DNA from: Variovorax sp. WDL1
GTDB lineage: Bacteria > Pseudomonadota > Gammaproteobacteria > Burkholderiales > Burkholderiaceae_C
Direction of reading: 5' to 3'
DNA length: 64,000 nt
Assembly (NCBI RefSeq): GCF_001541225.1
Contig: NZ_LMTS01000163.1
Span: forward strand, 184,138-248,137
In this document: piece by piece, positions 25,769-34,206 of the stretch
Position numbering within the stretch: the stretch's first letter is position 1
Layout of the letters: each line of letters opens with the position of its first letter
Translations under genes and position numbers: made by a program
Notes under the pieces: model-generated
What the model was told of the DNA's origin: nothing
The model's input: the letters and a program-made list of their open reading frames with translations, nothing else
Databases searched by the model: none

Positions 25769-26617
25769 ATGGAACCCGTCATCACGCGGCTGCCGGACGA
25801 CTTTCGCTGGCCTGGCGGACAGCGGCTGGCCGTCATTTTCAACATCGCCTATGAAGCCTGGTCCGATGGCCAGGCGCCGGGCATCGGCCCGATGGGCAAT
25901 GTGCTCAAGCCCGGCTTCTTCGACACCAATGCCCATTCCTGGGCGTCCTTCGGCCTGGTGCGCGGCATCCATCGGCTGCTGGGCATTGCCGACAGGCATG
26001 GCATCAGGACCAGCGTCATGGTCAACGGCGTGATCTGCGAGCGCGACCCGGCCACGGTGCGGCGGCTGGCCGACCAGGGCCACGAGATCGTCAACCACTC
26101 CTGGGGCATGGACGTCATTCCGGTCTACTTCGACGAAGAAGGCGAGCGCGCCAACATCGCGCGCAACCATGATCTGCTGACCGAAACCTCAGGTGTGGCG
26201 CCGATCGGCTGGATCAGCCCGAGGGGAACCGGCAGCCCCATCAGCTCGCGCCTGCTGGCCGAAGCCGGCTATCTGCATCATGGCGACGTGAACGACGACG
26301 ACCGCCCCTACGTGATGGATTTCGGCGGCCGGCGCATCGTGGGCATACCGCTGACGATGGACGTGAACGACCTGCCCACCTGCATCCGCTATGGCCAGGG
26401 CCCGCGCCACATGCTGGACACCTTCGAAGACACCTTCGCTGCGATGCGCGCCGAGGCCGCTCCTCTCATGCTGGACGTGACGGTGCACACGCATGTGATG
26501 GGCCGTCCTTCGGGTGCCTGGGTGTACGACGAGATCATGGCCCGCGTGAAGCAGGCCGGGGACGTGTGGATCTGCACGCGCGAGGAGATGGCGCGCCATG
26601 TGCTCGCCTCGATCTGA
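25769..26617 (+). CDS. Polysaccharide-deacetylase fold hydrolase, PuuE/cyclic-imidase-like
   Basis: A 282-residue NodB-fold protein. It lacks the signal peptide of true polysaccharide deacetylases and has the internal style of allantoinase PuuE and bacterial cyclic-imide hydrolases: RLAVIFNIAYEAW, FGLVRGIHRLLGIADRHGIRTSVMVNG, GHEIVNHSWGMD and PIGWISPRG. A cytosolic imide, hydantoin-like or amide substrate is therefore more likely than a polysaccharide. The start at MEPVITR follows AGGAGGAA. It lies between the FAH gene and the Bug gene, which points to catabolism of an imported nitrogen-containing carboxylate. The substrate is not determined. Confidence 0.8.
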   Translation: MEPVITRLPDDFRWPGGQRLAVIFNIAYEAWSDGQAPGIGPMGNVLKPGFFDTNAHSWASFGLVRGIHRLLGIADRHGIRTSVMVNGVICERDPATVRRLADQGHEIVNHSWGMDVIPVYFDEEGERANIARNHDLLTETSGVAPIGWISPRGTGSPISSRLLAEAGYLHHGDVNDDDRPYVMDFGGRRIVGIPLTMDVNDLPTCIRYGQGPRHMLDTFEDTFAAMRAEAAPLMLDVTVHTHVMGRPSGAWVYDEIMARVKQAGDVWICTREEMARHVLASI

Positions 26618-26723
26618 ATCAGCGGGAAGGCGAGGCCGCACCTGATGCGGTCTGCGCCGAACACGAGAACCGAGACACGAACACGTGCGCGAACGGCGCA
26701 CACCAGCAGAAGGAGACATGCAC

Positions 26724-27704
26724 ATGATTCAACGCAGACATTGCCTGGCGGCTCTGGGAGCCTTGGGCGCCTCGCATCTGCTGCCTGCCTTCGGGCAGCA
26801 GGATTTTCCGAGCAAGCCGATCAGGTTGCTGGTGCCCTTCTCGGCAGGCGGCAGCCCCGATTTGCTGGCTAGGCTGATCGCGGCGCAAGCCGGCAAGCAG
26901 ATGGGCCAGGGCATGGTCGTCGAGAATCGCCTGGGCGCCAACGGCATCGTCGCTGCCGAGGCGGTGGCACGGGCCGCGCCGGACGGCTACACGCTGCTGG
27001 TCACCACCGGCTCGCAGGCGATCAATCCCAGCATCTACAAGAGCCTGCCCTACGACACCCTGGCGGACTTCGCGCCGGTGAGCCTGTTCAGCGTGGCGCC
27101 GGCCCTGACCCTGGTGGTGGCGCCCGATTCGCCGATCAAGACCTTCAAGGAATTCCTGGAGATCGCGAGACGGCCCGACGGCAATGTCTCCTTCGGCTCC
27201 CCGGGTACCGGCAACACCCTGCATCTGGCGGGTGAACTGCTCAATGTCATGGCCGGTACGCGGATGCTGCACGTCCCCTACAAGGGCGCAGCGCCTGCGC
27301 TCAATGCGGTCATGGGCAAGGAGGTCACGGCCTGCTTCCTGAGCACGACGGCGGCCACGATGGCGGTCAAGGCGGGCCAGGTTCGCCCGCTCGCCGTGAC
27401 CAGCGCCAAGCGGATGGCGGGCTTCCCCGATGTCCCCACGATGGCTGAAAGCGGCGTACCGGACATGGACTACAACGGCGGCTGGGTCGGCCTCTTTGCC
27501 CCGGGCAAGACGCCGGCGCCCGTCGTCCAGAAGCTCTCGGCCGAGATCAACCGGGCCATGCAGGAGCCCCAGGTCAAGGAAAAGATGCTGTCCTGGGACA
27601 GCCCGCCCGCGAGCTACACCCCGGACGAATTCGGCCGCTTCTTCCGCCAGGAGATGGACAAGTTCTCCCGCATCGTGAAGCTGGCCAACGTGCCGATGCA
27701 ATGA
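26724..27704 (+). CDS. Bug-family tripartite tricarboxylate transporter substrate-binding protein
   Basis: A 326-residue periplasmic protein. A signal peptide (MIQRRHCLAALGALGASHLL, twin-Arg not present as a full motif) is followed by the TctC/Bug fold with FPSKPIRLLVPFSAGGSPD near the mature N-terminus, then VVENRLGANG and LPYDTL. The start at MIQ is favoured because AAGGAG lies 8 bases before it. No TctA/TctB membrane genes are adjacent, common for Bug proteins in this family. It probably captures the carboxylate broken down by the neighbouring hydrolases. It overlaps the CocE gene by ATGA. Confidence 0.9.
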   Translation: MIQRRHCLAALGALGASHLLPAFGQQDFPSKPIRLLVPFSAGGSPDLLARLIAAQAGKQMGQGMVVENRLGANGIVAAEAVARAAPDGYTLLVTTGSQAINPSIYKSLPYDTLADFAPVSLFSVAPALTLVVAPDSPIKTFKEFLEIARRPDGNVSFGSPGTGNTLHLAGELLNVMAGTRMLHVPYKGAAPALNAVMGKEVTACFLSTTAATMAVKAGQVRPLAVTSAKRMAGFPDVPTMAESGVPDMDYNGGWVGLFAPGKTPAPVVQKLSAEINRAMQEPQVKEKMLSWDSPPASYTPDEFGRFFRQEMDKFSRIVKLANVPMQ

Positions 27705-29410
27705 TGAACATCGAGACCCGGATCACCACCGAAGGCGACTTCGTCTTCGAACGAGATGTGGCGTTGACCATGTCCGACGGCGCGGTGCTTCGCGCCAATG
27801 TCTTCCGTCCGGCAACGCCGGGCCGCTATCCCGTGGTGATGTCCATGGGCGCCTATGGCAAGGACGTGCATTTCGAAGATGCATTCAATCCCCAGTGGCA
27901 GGTACTCAAGCGCATCTACCCGGAACTGGACAGCAACGGCTCCACGGGACGCTACCTGCGCTGGGAGGTGGTCGACCCCGAGCGGTGGGTGCCCGACGGC
28001 TTCATCGTGATCCAGGTCGACTCGCGCGGCACGGGCCGCTCCGAAGGCTACCTCGATCCGTTCGGACCGGTTGAGACGCGCGACTTCTACGAGTGCATCG
28101 AATGGGCTGGGATCCAGCCCTGGAGCAACGGCAAGGTCGGCCTGATCGGCGTGTCCTACCTGGCGATCAAGCAGTGGCAGGTCGCCGCCCTGCGGCCTCC
28201 GCACCTGGGAGCGATCGTGCCTTGGGAGGGATCGAGCGAGTTCTACCGCGACGGCGGGCACCACGGCGGCATCCTGAGCAACAGCTTCACCTTCGAGTGG
28301 TGGCCACGCCAGGTGCTGTCCAACCAGTACGGCAGCGGCAAGAGCACGCACCGCGATCGGCTCACCGGCGAGCGCACGACCGGTCCGGCCTTCTCTGACG
28401 CGATGCTGGAGGGCAGCCGGGCCGATCACCCCCGCGACCGCCTCGACCATCCGCTGGACGACGCCTGGAACCGCGCCCGCGCGGCCAACCTGCCGGCGAT
28501 CGAAGTGCCGCTGCTCTCGGCCGCGAACTGGGGCGGCCCGGGCATGCACCTGCGCGGCAATTTCGAGGGCTACCTGCGCGCCGGCTCGAAGCACAAGTGG
28601 CTGTTCGCCCACATCGGCACCCACTACGAAAGCTTCTACCTGCCGCGCTACGTCGCCATCCAGAAGCGATTCTTCAATCACTTCCTGCGCGGCGAGGACA
28701 ACGGCTGGGACCGCGAGCCGCCGGTGCAACTGGCGATCCGCCGGGCGGACGACACCGCCGAGTTGCGCAAGGAGCAGGAATGGCCGCTGGCACGCACCCG
28801 ATGGACGCCGATGTACCTGGATGCCGCGGGCGGCAAGCTCTCCGGCGACCCGCCTGCCGAGGCCGGGCAGGCCCGGTTCACGGCCATGAAGGACGGTCTG
28901 AGCTTTTCGACAGCGCCCTTTGCTCAAGACATCGAGTTCACCGGCCCGGTAACGCTTCGCGTCTGGATCAGCTCGAGCACTTCCGATGCCGACATCTTTG
29001 CCGTCTTGCGCGTGTTCGACCCGGACGGCAAGGAGGCGACTTTCGTCGGGGCCCACGAGCGTGTGCCGATGGCCCTGGGCTGGCTGCGTGCATCCCACCG
29101 CAAGACCGACGCTGAACGCAGCCTGCCCTGGCGACCCTGGCACACCCATGACGAGGTGCACAAGCTCACGCCCGGCGAGATCGTCCAGCTCGACGTGGAG
29201 ATCTGGCCGACCTCCATGGTGCTTCCGAAGGGCTGGCGTCTCGTCCTCACCCTCCAGGGCCACGACTTCATCGTGACGGCGCCGGGGCGGATGCGCCACG
29301 ATCATCCGGACGACCGGCCTCCCGCCGAGTTCGGCGGGACCACGACGGTCTACACGGGGGGCGCCTACGCGAGTCAGCTGACGATGCCGCACATACCGGC
29401 ATCGACCTGA
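27701..29410 (+). CDS. CocE/NonD-family hydrolase
   Basis: A 569-residue alpha/beta-hydrolase with the C-terminal jelly-roll domain of the CocE/X-Pro dipeptidyl-peptidase class. The nucleophile is S152 in IGVSYLA. PDGFIVIQVDSRGTGRSEG leads into it, and HIGTHYESFY supplies a likely histidine. The last 200 residues form the beta-sandwich (FTGPVTLRVWISSSTSDADIFAVLRVFDPDG). No signal peptide is present, so it acts in the cytosol on an ester or amide. ATGA overlap with the Bug gene shows coupling. It is the last gene of the operon begun at 24910. Confidence 0.88.
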   Translation: MMNIETRITTEGDFVFERDVALTMSDGAVLRANVFRPATPGRYPVVMSMGAYGKDVHFEDAFNPQWQVLKRIYPELDSNGSTGRYLRWEVVDPERWVPDGFIVIQVDSRGTGRSEGYLDPFGPVETRDFYECIEWAGIQPWSNGKVGLIGVSYLAIKQWQVAALRPPHLGAIVPWEGSSEFYRDGGHHGGILSNSFTFEWWPRQVLSNQYGSGKSTHRDRLTGERTTGPAFSDAMLEGSRADHPRDRLDHPLDDAWNRARAANLPAIEVPLLSAANWGGPGMHLRGNFEGYLRAGSKHKWLFAHIGTHYESFYLPRYVAIQKRFFNHFLRGEDNGWDREPPVQLAIRRADDTAELRKEQEWPLARTRWTPMYLDAAGGKLSGDPPAEAGQARFTAMKDGLSFSTAPFAQDIEFTGPVTLRVWISSSTSDADIFAVLRVFDPDGKEATFVGAHERVPMALGWLRASHRKTDAERSLPWRPWHTHDEVHKLTPGEIVQLDVEIWPTSMVLPKGWRLVLTLQGHDFIVTAPGRMRHDHPDDRPPAEFGGTTTVYTGGAYASQLTMPHIPAST

Positions 29411-29548
29411 TTTCGCTGGTCACCCAGCAATCCGGCCGGCGCGGACCGTGCCGGCAAACGCCGAGCCTCGACGGCTGCCGCCCCGGTTGCCCGCGCCATG
29501 CTCCACAATCGCTGCAAGAACACACAGAAAAAGCGAATGGAGGATTGG

Positions 29549-29755
29549 ATGGCCTACGAGCTGCTGAGAAAAATCGCCGGCGCTGCGTTGCCGATGACGC
29601 TGAGTTCACAGGCGGACATCGAGGACTTGCGCATCCTTCGCGATGCGGGCTATGTGAAAGCCGACCTGCCGTCGCAAGGCGCGCCGGCCTCCGCGGTCGT
29701 GACCGCATTGACCCCACTGGGCCACACGGCCATGCGCTACTTCGGCGGTGGATAG
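29549..29755 (+). CDS. Small conserved hypothetical protein
   Basis: A 68-residue protein starting MAYELLRKIAGAALPM. GGAGG precedes this ATG at good distance, so it is preferred to ATGs at 29498 and 29537. It has a helical N-terminus, then ADIEDLRILRDAGYVKADLP and a C-terminal TALTPLGHTAMRYF. The helix-DAGYV-TPLG arrangement is reminiscent of a minimal winged helix, and I recall similar small proteins in Variovorax genomes. It is followed by an intrinsic terminator and has its own transcription unit. Confidence 0.65.
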   Translation: MAYELLRKIAGAALPMTLSSQADIEDLRILRDAGYVKADLPSQGAPASAVVTALTPLGHTAMRYFGGG

Positions 29756-29907
29756 GCGGCAGCCGTTGTGCATGCGCGACGCTGGCAGCGGCGTCCGGAT
29801 CGTGCGCCCAGTTAAGATCGCGGCACGGCCGGCCGCCGCGAGCGGGCTTCCATGTCCCAACCGGCTGCCGGAGCTTTCCGCGGCGCGCCCGAGAGCCGCA
29901 CACAGGG

Positions 29908-29930
29908 GCCCCTCGACAGGGGCTTTTTTT
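29908..29930 (+). terminator. Intrinsic terminator after the small protein at 29549
   Basis: GCCCC (29908-29912), loop TCGACA, GGGGC (29919-29923), then seven T (29924-29930). It stands 150 bases after the small gene and directly before the histidine kinase, separating the two transcripts. Confidence 0.85.
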
Positions 29931-29964
29931 ATGGCCCGACTGACATGGGGAGGGACCGTGAGCC

Positions 29965-31401
29965 ATGATGGGTAATTCGTCCTTCGCGGGGCTGGGCAAC
30001 TCGTCCTTCGCCAGCCTCACGCCGGCGCCGGCCTCCGCCGACGAGGCCGAACCGTGGGTGCGCGGCGAGCTGATCCGCAGCTTGATGCGGGCCTCGCGCG
30101 GCTCCTACCTCCTGGCCGCCGCGCTGATGCCGGCCATGGTGGGCTTGAGCTGGGGCCATGTGCCTGCCTGGCAGCTCTTCGTCTGGCTGGCCATCGGCAT
30201 CGGCGCGACCGCCTGCCGCATCTGGGGCGAGCAGGTCTACGGCCGGCACTACGCCGACCGCGATTCCGCGGCCCAGCAGTACTTCGTCGAGCGCTACCGC
30301 TATCTCTGGAGCGCCAGCGCCTTCGCCTGGGGCCTGTCGATCCTGATCTTCTTCGAGCGCACGCCGCTGGTGAACCAGTTCATGAGCTGGCTCATCGTCG
30401 CCGGCGTGGCCACCTTCCCGCTCAACGGGCTGGCGCTGCACCCGCCGTTGCTCAAGCGCTACGTCAACACGCTGTTCGTCACCATGCTGGCGGCGATCGT
30501 CTTCCGGGTCATCGAGCTCCAGTTCGAGCGCCCGCATTTCCACTACGGCTTCCTGCTGCTGCCGGGCCTGCACTGGTGGCTGCTCCTGCGCGCCGGCCGG
30601 CGCATCCACGAGACCGCGCGCAACAGCTTCGAGCTGCTGTTCCACAACCACATCCTGATCAACTCGCTGACCCAGCAGCGCCAGGCGGCGGTGTCGGCAG
30701 TGGCGATGAAGAACCGCTTCCTCGCCAGCGCGGCGCACGACATGCGCCAGCCGGTGCTGGCGCTCTCGCTCTACGCCGACTGGCTGCGCAACGAGCCGGA
30801 ACTCGTGGCCGAGATCGCGCCGAAGATCGTGCGCGCCACGCACGCGGTCAATGCCCTGTTCGACTCGCTGTTCGACCTCGCGCGCATCGACTCGGGGCAG
30901 GTGCGGCTGCACATCGAGCGGGTGGACGTGGCCCAGCTGCTGCACGACCTCGAGCTGCAGTACCGCCCGGTCGCCGAGGCCAAGGGCCTGAGCTTTCGCA
31001 TGCACGTGAGCTCGGGCACCGTGCTGACCGACCCGATCCGCGTTCGCCGCATGATCGGCAACCTGCTGGCCAATGCGATCAAGTACACGGCCGAGGGCGG
31101 CGTGCTGCTGGCCTCGCGCCACACCCGCGACGGCCTGCGGGTGGAGGTGTGGGACACAGGCATCGGCATCGCGCGCGAGCATCTGCGCGACGTGTTCCTG
31201 GAGTTCTACAAGGTGGCCGACCATGCCGGCACCTCGGACGGCTTCGGCCTCGGCCTGGCCATCGTGGCCCGGCTGTCGCATGCGCTGGGGCATCCCGTCA
31301 GCGTGCGCTCCAGGCTCGGCCGGGGCAGCGTGTTCCGGGTGGCGCTGCACGACGCGGACGAGTCGCAGGCGCAGACCCGCATTTCAGGCGCCGTGGGATA
31401 G
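29965..31401 (+). CDS. Membrane histidine kinase, convergent with the LuxR-type regulator
   Basis: A 478-residue sensor kinase. Residues about 1-35 are polar and begin with a duplicated GNSSFA. Six TM helices follow (about 45-205), without any large periplasmic loop, so the signal is probably sensed in the membrane. The dimerisation/phosphoacceptor H258 lies in SAAHDMRQPVLAL, the N box in NLLANAIKYTAEGG, then WDTGIGIAREH and FGLGLAIVARL complete the ATPase domain. This H-box with RQP is typical of hybrid-free kinases that pair with NarL/LuxR regulators. The regulator at 31464 is convergent with it, so the pair is probably functional despite opposite strands. Confidence 0.9.
   Translation: MMGNSSFAGLGNSSFASLTPAPASADEAEPWVRGELIRSLMRASRGSYLLAAALMPAMVGLSWGHVPAWQLFVWLAIGIGATACRIWGEQVYGRHYADRDSAAQQYFVERYRYLWSASAFAWGLSILIFFERTPLVNQFMSWLIVAGVATFPLNGLALHPPLLKRYVNTLFVTMLAAIVFRVIELQFERPHFHYGFLLLPGLHWWLLLRAGRRIHETARNSFELLFHNHILINSLTQQRQAAVSAVAMKNRFLASAAHDMRQPVLALSLYADWLRNEPELVAEIAPKIVRATHAVNALFDSLFDLARIDSGQVRLHIERVDVAQLLHDLELQYRPVAEAKGLSFRMHVSSGTVLTDPIRVRRMIGNLLANAIKYTAEGGVLLASRHTRDGLRVEVWDTGIGIAREHLRDVFLEFYKVADHAGTSDGFGLGLAIVARLSHALGHPVSVRSRLGRGSVFRVALHDADESQAQTRISGAVG
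29971..30018 (+). repeat. Two-copy 24-base tandem repeat at the kinase start
   Basis: Units 29971-29994 and 29995-30018 encode GNSSFAGL and GNSSFASL and share 19 or so of 24 bases. The repeat may be a recent slippage product or a short dispersed element inserted at the start of the gene. It leaves the frame open. Confidence 0.6.
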
Positions 31402-31412
31402 ACAAGACGAAA

Positions 31413-31430
31413 CCGGGCCTTGCGGCCCGG
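31413..31430 (-). terminator. Probable terminator of the response regulator transcript
   Basis: CCGGGCC (31413-31419), loop TTGC, GGCCCGG (31424-31430). On the minus strand the hairpin is followed by TTTCGTCTTGTC, a weak T tract, so it would end the response-regulator mRNA. On the plus strand it may also stop the kinase mRNA, but no T run follows. Confidence 0.55.
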
Positions 31431-31463
31431 GCCCTGTGTGGGCCTTGCGCCCCGGTTACCGGT

Positions 31464-32066
31464 TTACGGATTACTGGACAGCAAGCCGTTGGTGCGCGCG
31501 TGGTGCAGCGCCTGCGTGCGGCTCTTCACGCCGAGCCGCCTGAACAGGCGCCACAGGTGCACCTTCACCGTGTGCTCGCTGATGTCGAGCTCGGTCGCTA
31601 TGTCGCGGTTGCTCATGCCCTGGTCCAGCATCGCGATCAGCTGGGTCTGGCGCTTCGAGAGCTTGCTGCTGGCCGCGGCGACCGGCTCCTCGGCCTCGGT
31701 GTCGGCCATCAGCAGCCCGCGCAGCGCGGCGGTGAGCTCGGCCGAACTGGCCGACTTCTCGATGTAGGTGTCGGCGCCCGCCTCGATGCAGGCCTCTTCC
31801 ATGTCGCCGGCCGGCGAGGCCGAATAGACCGCCACGGGCACGTCGGGATAGATCTTCTTCACCGCGATCACGCCAGAAACGCCCGTGACGTCAGGCAGCT
31901 TCAGGTCGAGGCAGAACAGGCCGGGCTCCCCATGCTGCTTGACTGCGCTGGCCAGCTTGTCGAGCCGTTCGAGCTCCACGATGGTCTCGGCCGGCCGCAG
32001 GCGGCGCAGCACCATCACGATGGCGTCGCGCATCAAGGGGTGGTCGTCGATTACATAGATACTCAT
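31464..32066 (-). CDS. NarL/FixJ-family response regulator
   Basis: A 200-residue regulator. The receiver domain (about 1-120) has the acidic pair in VIDDHP, the phosphoacceptor D54 in FCLDLKLPD and the K in IEKSAS. A LuxR-type helix-turn-helix (about 138-198) shows LSKRQTQLIAMLDQGMSNRDIATELDISEHTVKVHL. It starts 10 bases after the TrpS stop, so it may be read from the trpS transcript as well as its own promoter, and it is convergent with the membrane kinase at 29965, its likely partner. The target genes are unknown. Confidence 0.92.
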   Translation of the reverse strand: MSIYVIDDHPLMRDAIVMVLRRLRPAETIVELERLDKLASAVKQHGEPGLFCLDLKLPDVTGVSGVIAVKKIYPDVPVAVYSASPAGDMEEACIEAGADTYIEKSASSAELTAALRGLLMADTEAEEPVAAASSKLSKRQTQLIAMLDQGMSNRDIATELDISEHTVKVHLWRLFRRLGVKSRTQALHHARTNGLLSSNP

Positions 32067-32076
32067 AACTTTTTTC

Positions 32077-33474
32077 TCACTGTGTGCGGACCGGCTCGGC
32101 CGGCCCTTGTTGGTCGCGCGGAGTTCGTCCCTGGTCGCTCGTGTCGCCCGTGTCGCCCGTGGCTTCGGCCGCAAGCGCTTCGAGTGCATCCGTTGCCGCG
32201 CGCATGTTCGCATTGTCGATGGGTTCGAGCTGCGCGGCGAGCAGCGTCAAGGCTGCGCCGCGCTGTTCCCGCAGCGTGCCGATTGCGCGGCCCGCCTCCT
32301 GCGGCGATGCGAAACCCAAGCTTTGTAACAGTTGTGAGCCGCTTTCGTCGAGCAGCTTGAAATAAAAAAGGCCATCCTTCTCGCGGTATTGCTTGAACGC
32401 GGGCCTCGCCGCCTTCGCCGCCTTGGGCCGCGCCGCACCCTGGCGACCGGCAGCCGCCAGGTTCCGCAACCCGACCGCATGGCGCAGCTCGGCCATGAAG
32501 GGGCGTGAAATGGCGCGGGCCTTCTCGGCGCCGGCCAGCAGGATCTTCTCGATCTGCGCCGGGTCGTTGACCAGGGCCTCGTACTGCGCCCGCATCGGCG
32601 CGATCTCGCGGTCGATGCGCTCGAACAGGCGCTGCTTGGCGTCGCTCCAGGCAATGCCCTCGGCAAAGGCAAGCCGCAGGGCTTCGGTTTCTTCTGCGTC
32701 GGCGAAGGCCTGGTAGATCTGGAACAGCGCCGAGCCCTCGGTGTCCTTGGGCTCGCCCGGGGCGCGGGAGTCGGTCACGATGCCTGCGATCAGCTTCTGC
32801 AGCTGGGCGCGCGGGGCGAAGAGCGGGATCGTGTTGTCGTAGCTCTTGCTCATCTTGCGGCCGTCGAGGCCCGGCAGCGTGGCCACCGCGTCGTCGATCT
32901 CGGCCTCGGGCAGTGTGAAGTGCTCGCCGTACAGGTGGTTGAAGCGCTGCCCCATGTCGCGCGCCATCTCGATGTGCTGGATCTGGTCGCGGCCCACCGG
33001 CACCTTGTGGGCGTTGAACATCAGGATGTCGGCGCCCATCAGCACGGGGTACATGAACAGGCCGGCGCTGACGTCGGTGTCCGGGTCCTCGCCGCGCGCG
33101 GCGTTCTTGTCCACCTGCGCCTTGTAGGCATGGGCGCGGTTCAGCAGGCCCTTGCCGGTGACGCAGGTCAGCAGCCAGGTCAGCTCCGGGATCTCGGGGA
33201 TGTCGGACTGGCGGTAGAAGGTCACGCGCTGCGGGTCCAGGCCGCAGGCCAGCCAGGTCGCCGCGATCTCCAGCGTGGAGCGCTGGATGCGCGCCGGCTC
33301 GTCGACCTTGATGAGCGCGTGGTAGTCGGCCAGGAAATAGAAGCTCTGCACGTGCGCCTCGCGGCTGAAGCGCACCGACGGGCGCACCGAGCCGACGTAG
33401 TTGCCGAGGTGCGGCGTGCCGCTGGTGGTAATGCCGGTGAGAAAGCGCACGGGCTTGGAGGAGGGACTTGCCAT
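32077..33474 (-). CDS. trpS: Tryptophanyl-tRNA synthetase with C-terminal extension
   Basis: A 465-residue class I synthetase charging tRNA-Trp. The HIGH-equivalent is TSGTPHLGNYVG (about 17-28), and KMSKS lies in GRKMSKSYDNTI. The catalytic part ends near residue 335. Residues about 365-410 (KQYREKDGLFYFKLLDESGSQLLQS) look like a small DUF1508/YegP-type beta domain, and the last 35 residues are low complexity. Ordinary bacterial TrpS has about 335 residues. The extension is common in Burkholderiales as far as I recall. The gene lies between the site-2 protease and the response regulator. Confidence 0.95.
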   Translation of the reverse strand: MASPSSKPVRFLTGITTSGTPHLGNYVGSVRPSVRFSREAHVQSFYFLADYHALIKVDEPARIQRSTLEIAATWLACGLDPQRVTFYRQSDIPEIPELTWLLTCVTGKGLLNRAHAYKAQVDKNAARGEDPDTDVSAGLFMYPVLMGADILMFNAHKVPVGRDQIQHIEMARDMGQRFNHLYGEHFTLPEAEIDDAVATLPGLDGRKMSKSYDNTIPLFAPRAQLQKLIAGIVTDSRAPGEPKDTEGSALFQIYQAFADAEETEALRLAFAEGIAWSDAKQRLFERIDREIAPMRAQYEALVNDPAQIEKILLAGAEKARAISRPFMAELRHAVGLRNLAAAGRQGAARPKAAKAARPAFKQYREKDGLFYFKLLDESGSQLLQSLGFASPQEAGRAIGTLREQRGAALTLLAAQLEPIDNANMRAATDALEALAAEATGDTGDTSDQGRTPRDQQGPAEPVRTQ

Positions 33475-33487
33475 TGGAGGAACGTAT

Positions 33488-34159
33488 TCAGCGCAGCAGC
33501 GCCGTGAGGGGCGAGATGAGCACGCCGATGGCCTGGTAGCCGAAGCTCATCAGCGGGCGCAGCCACCAGGTGCTGACGATGCCGGCGATGACCAGGCCCA
33601 TGACGATGAAGAAGCCGTAGGGCTCGATGCGCGCCAGGAAGTCCTGTGCGGCGCCGCGCGGCAGCAGGCCGGCGAGCACCCGGCCGCCGTCCAGCGGGGG
33701 CAGGGGGAACAGGTTGAAGGCCCACATCACCAGGTTGACCAGCACGCCGCCGCGCGCCATTTCGAGGAAGAAGGTCTCCTCGACGCCGGCGGCCCGCATC
33801 AGCACGAAGGCCATTGCCCACAGGATCGCCTGGATGAAGTTCGAGGCCGGGCCGGCCAGCGCCACCCAGATCATGTCGCGCTTCGGATGGCGCAGCCGGC
33901 CGAAGTTGACAGGCACCGGCTTGGCATAGCCGAACAGGAAGGCGCCCGAGGTGGCGAAGTAGAGCAGCAGCGGCATCAGGATGGTGCCGATGGGGTCGAT
34001 GTGCTTGACGGGGTTGAGCGTCACGCGGCCCATCATCCAGGCCGTCTGGTCGCCCAGGTAGCGGGCCACGTAGCCATGGGCCGCTTCGTGCACCGTGATC
34101 GCGAAGATCACGGGCAGTGCATAGATCAGCACTTTTTCGATCAGGTTGGAGATATCCAC
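33488..34159 (-). CDS. Site-2 protease family (M50) membrane metalloprotease
   Basis: A 223-residue polytopic membrane protein. The zinc site is H24-E25-x-x-H28 in TVHEAAHGY, and the third ligand D157 is in FPLPPLDGGR. There are about five or six TM helices and no PDZ domain, so it belongs to the short rhomboid-neighbour-like M50 group, not to RseP. It cleaves an unknown membrane substrate. It is linked to trpS and yciO in one minus-strand run. Confidence 0.9.
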   Translation of the reverse strand: MDISNLIEKVLIYALPVIFAITVHEAAHGYVARYLGDQTAWMMGRVTLNPVKHIDPIGTILMPLLLYFATSGAFLFGYAKPVPVNFGRLRHPKRDMIWVALAGPASNFIQAILWAMAFVLMRAAGVEETFFLEMARGGVLVNLVMWAFNLFPLPPLDGGRVLAGLLPRGAAQDFLARIEPYGFFIVMGLVIAGIVSTWWLRPLMSFGYQAIGVLISPLTALLR

Positions 34160-34206
34160 CGAACGATTGTCTCAGACGGCCCCGGCGCGGCCGGGCGCGC
34201 GGAGCT

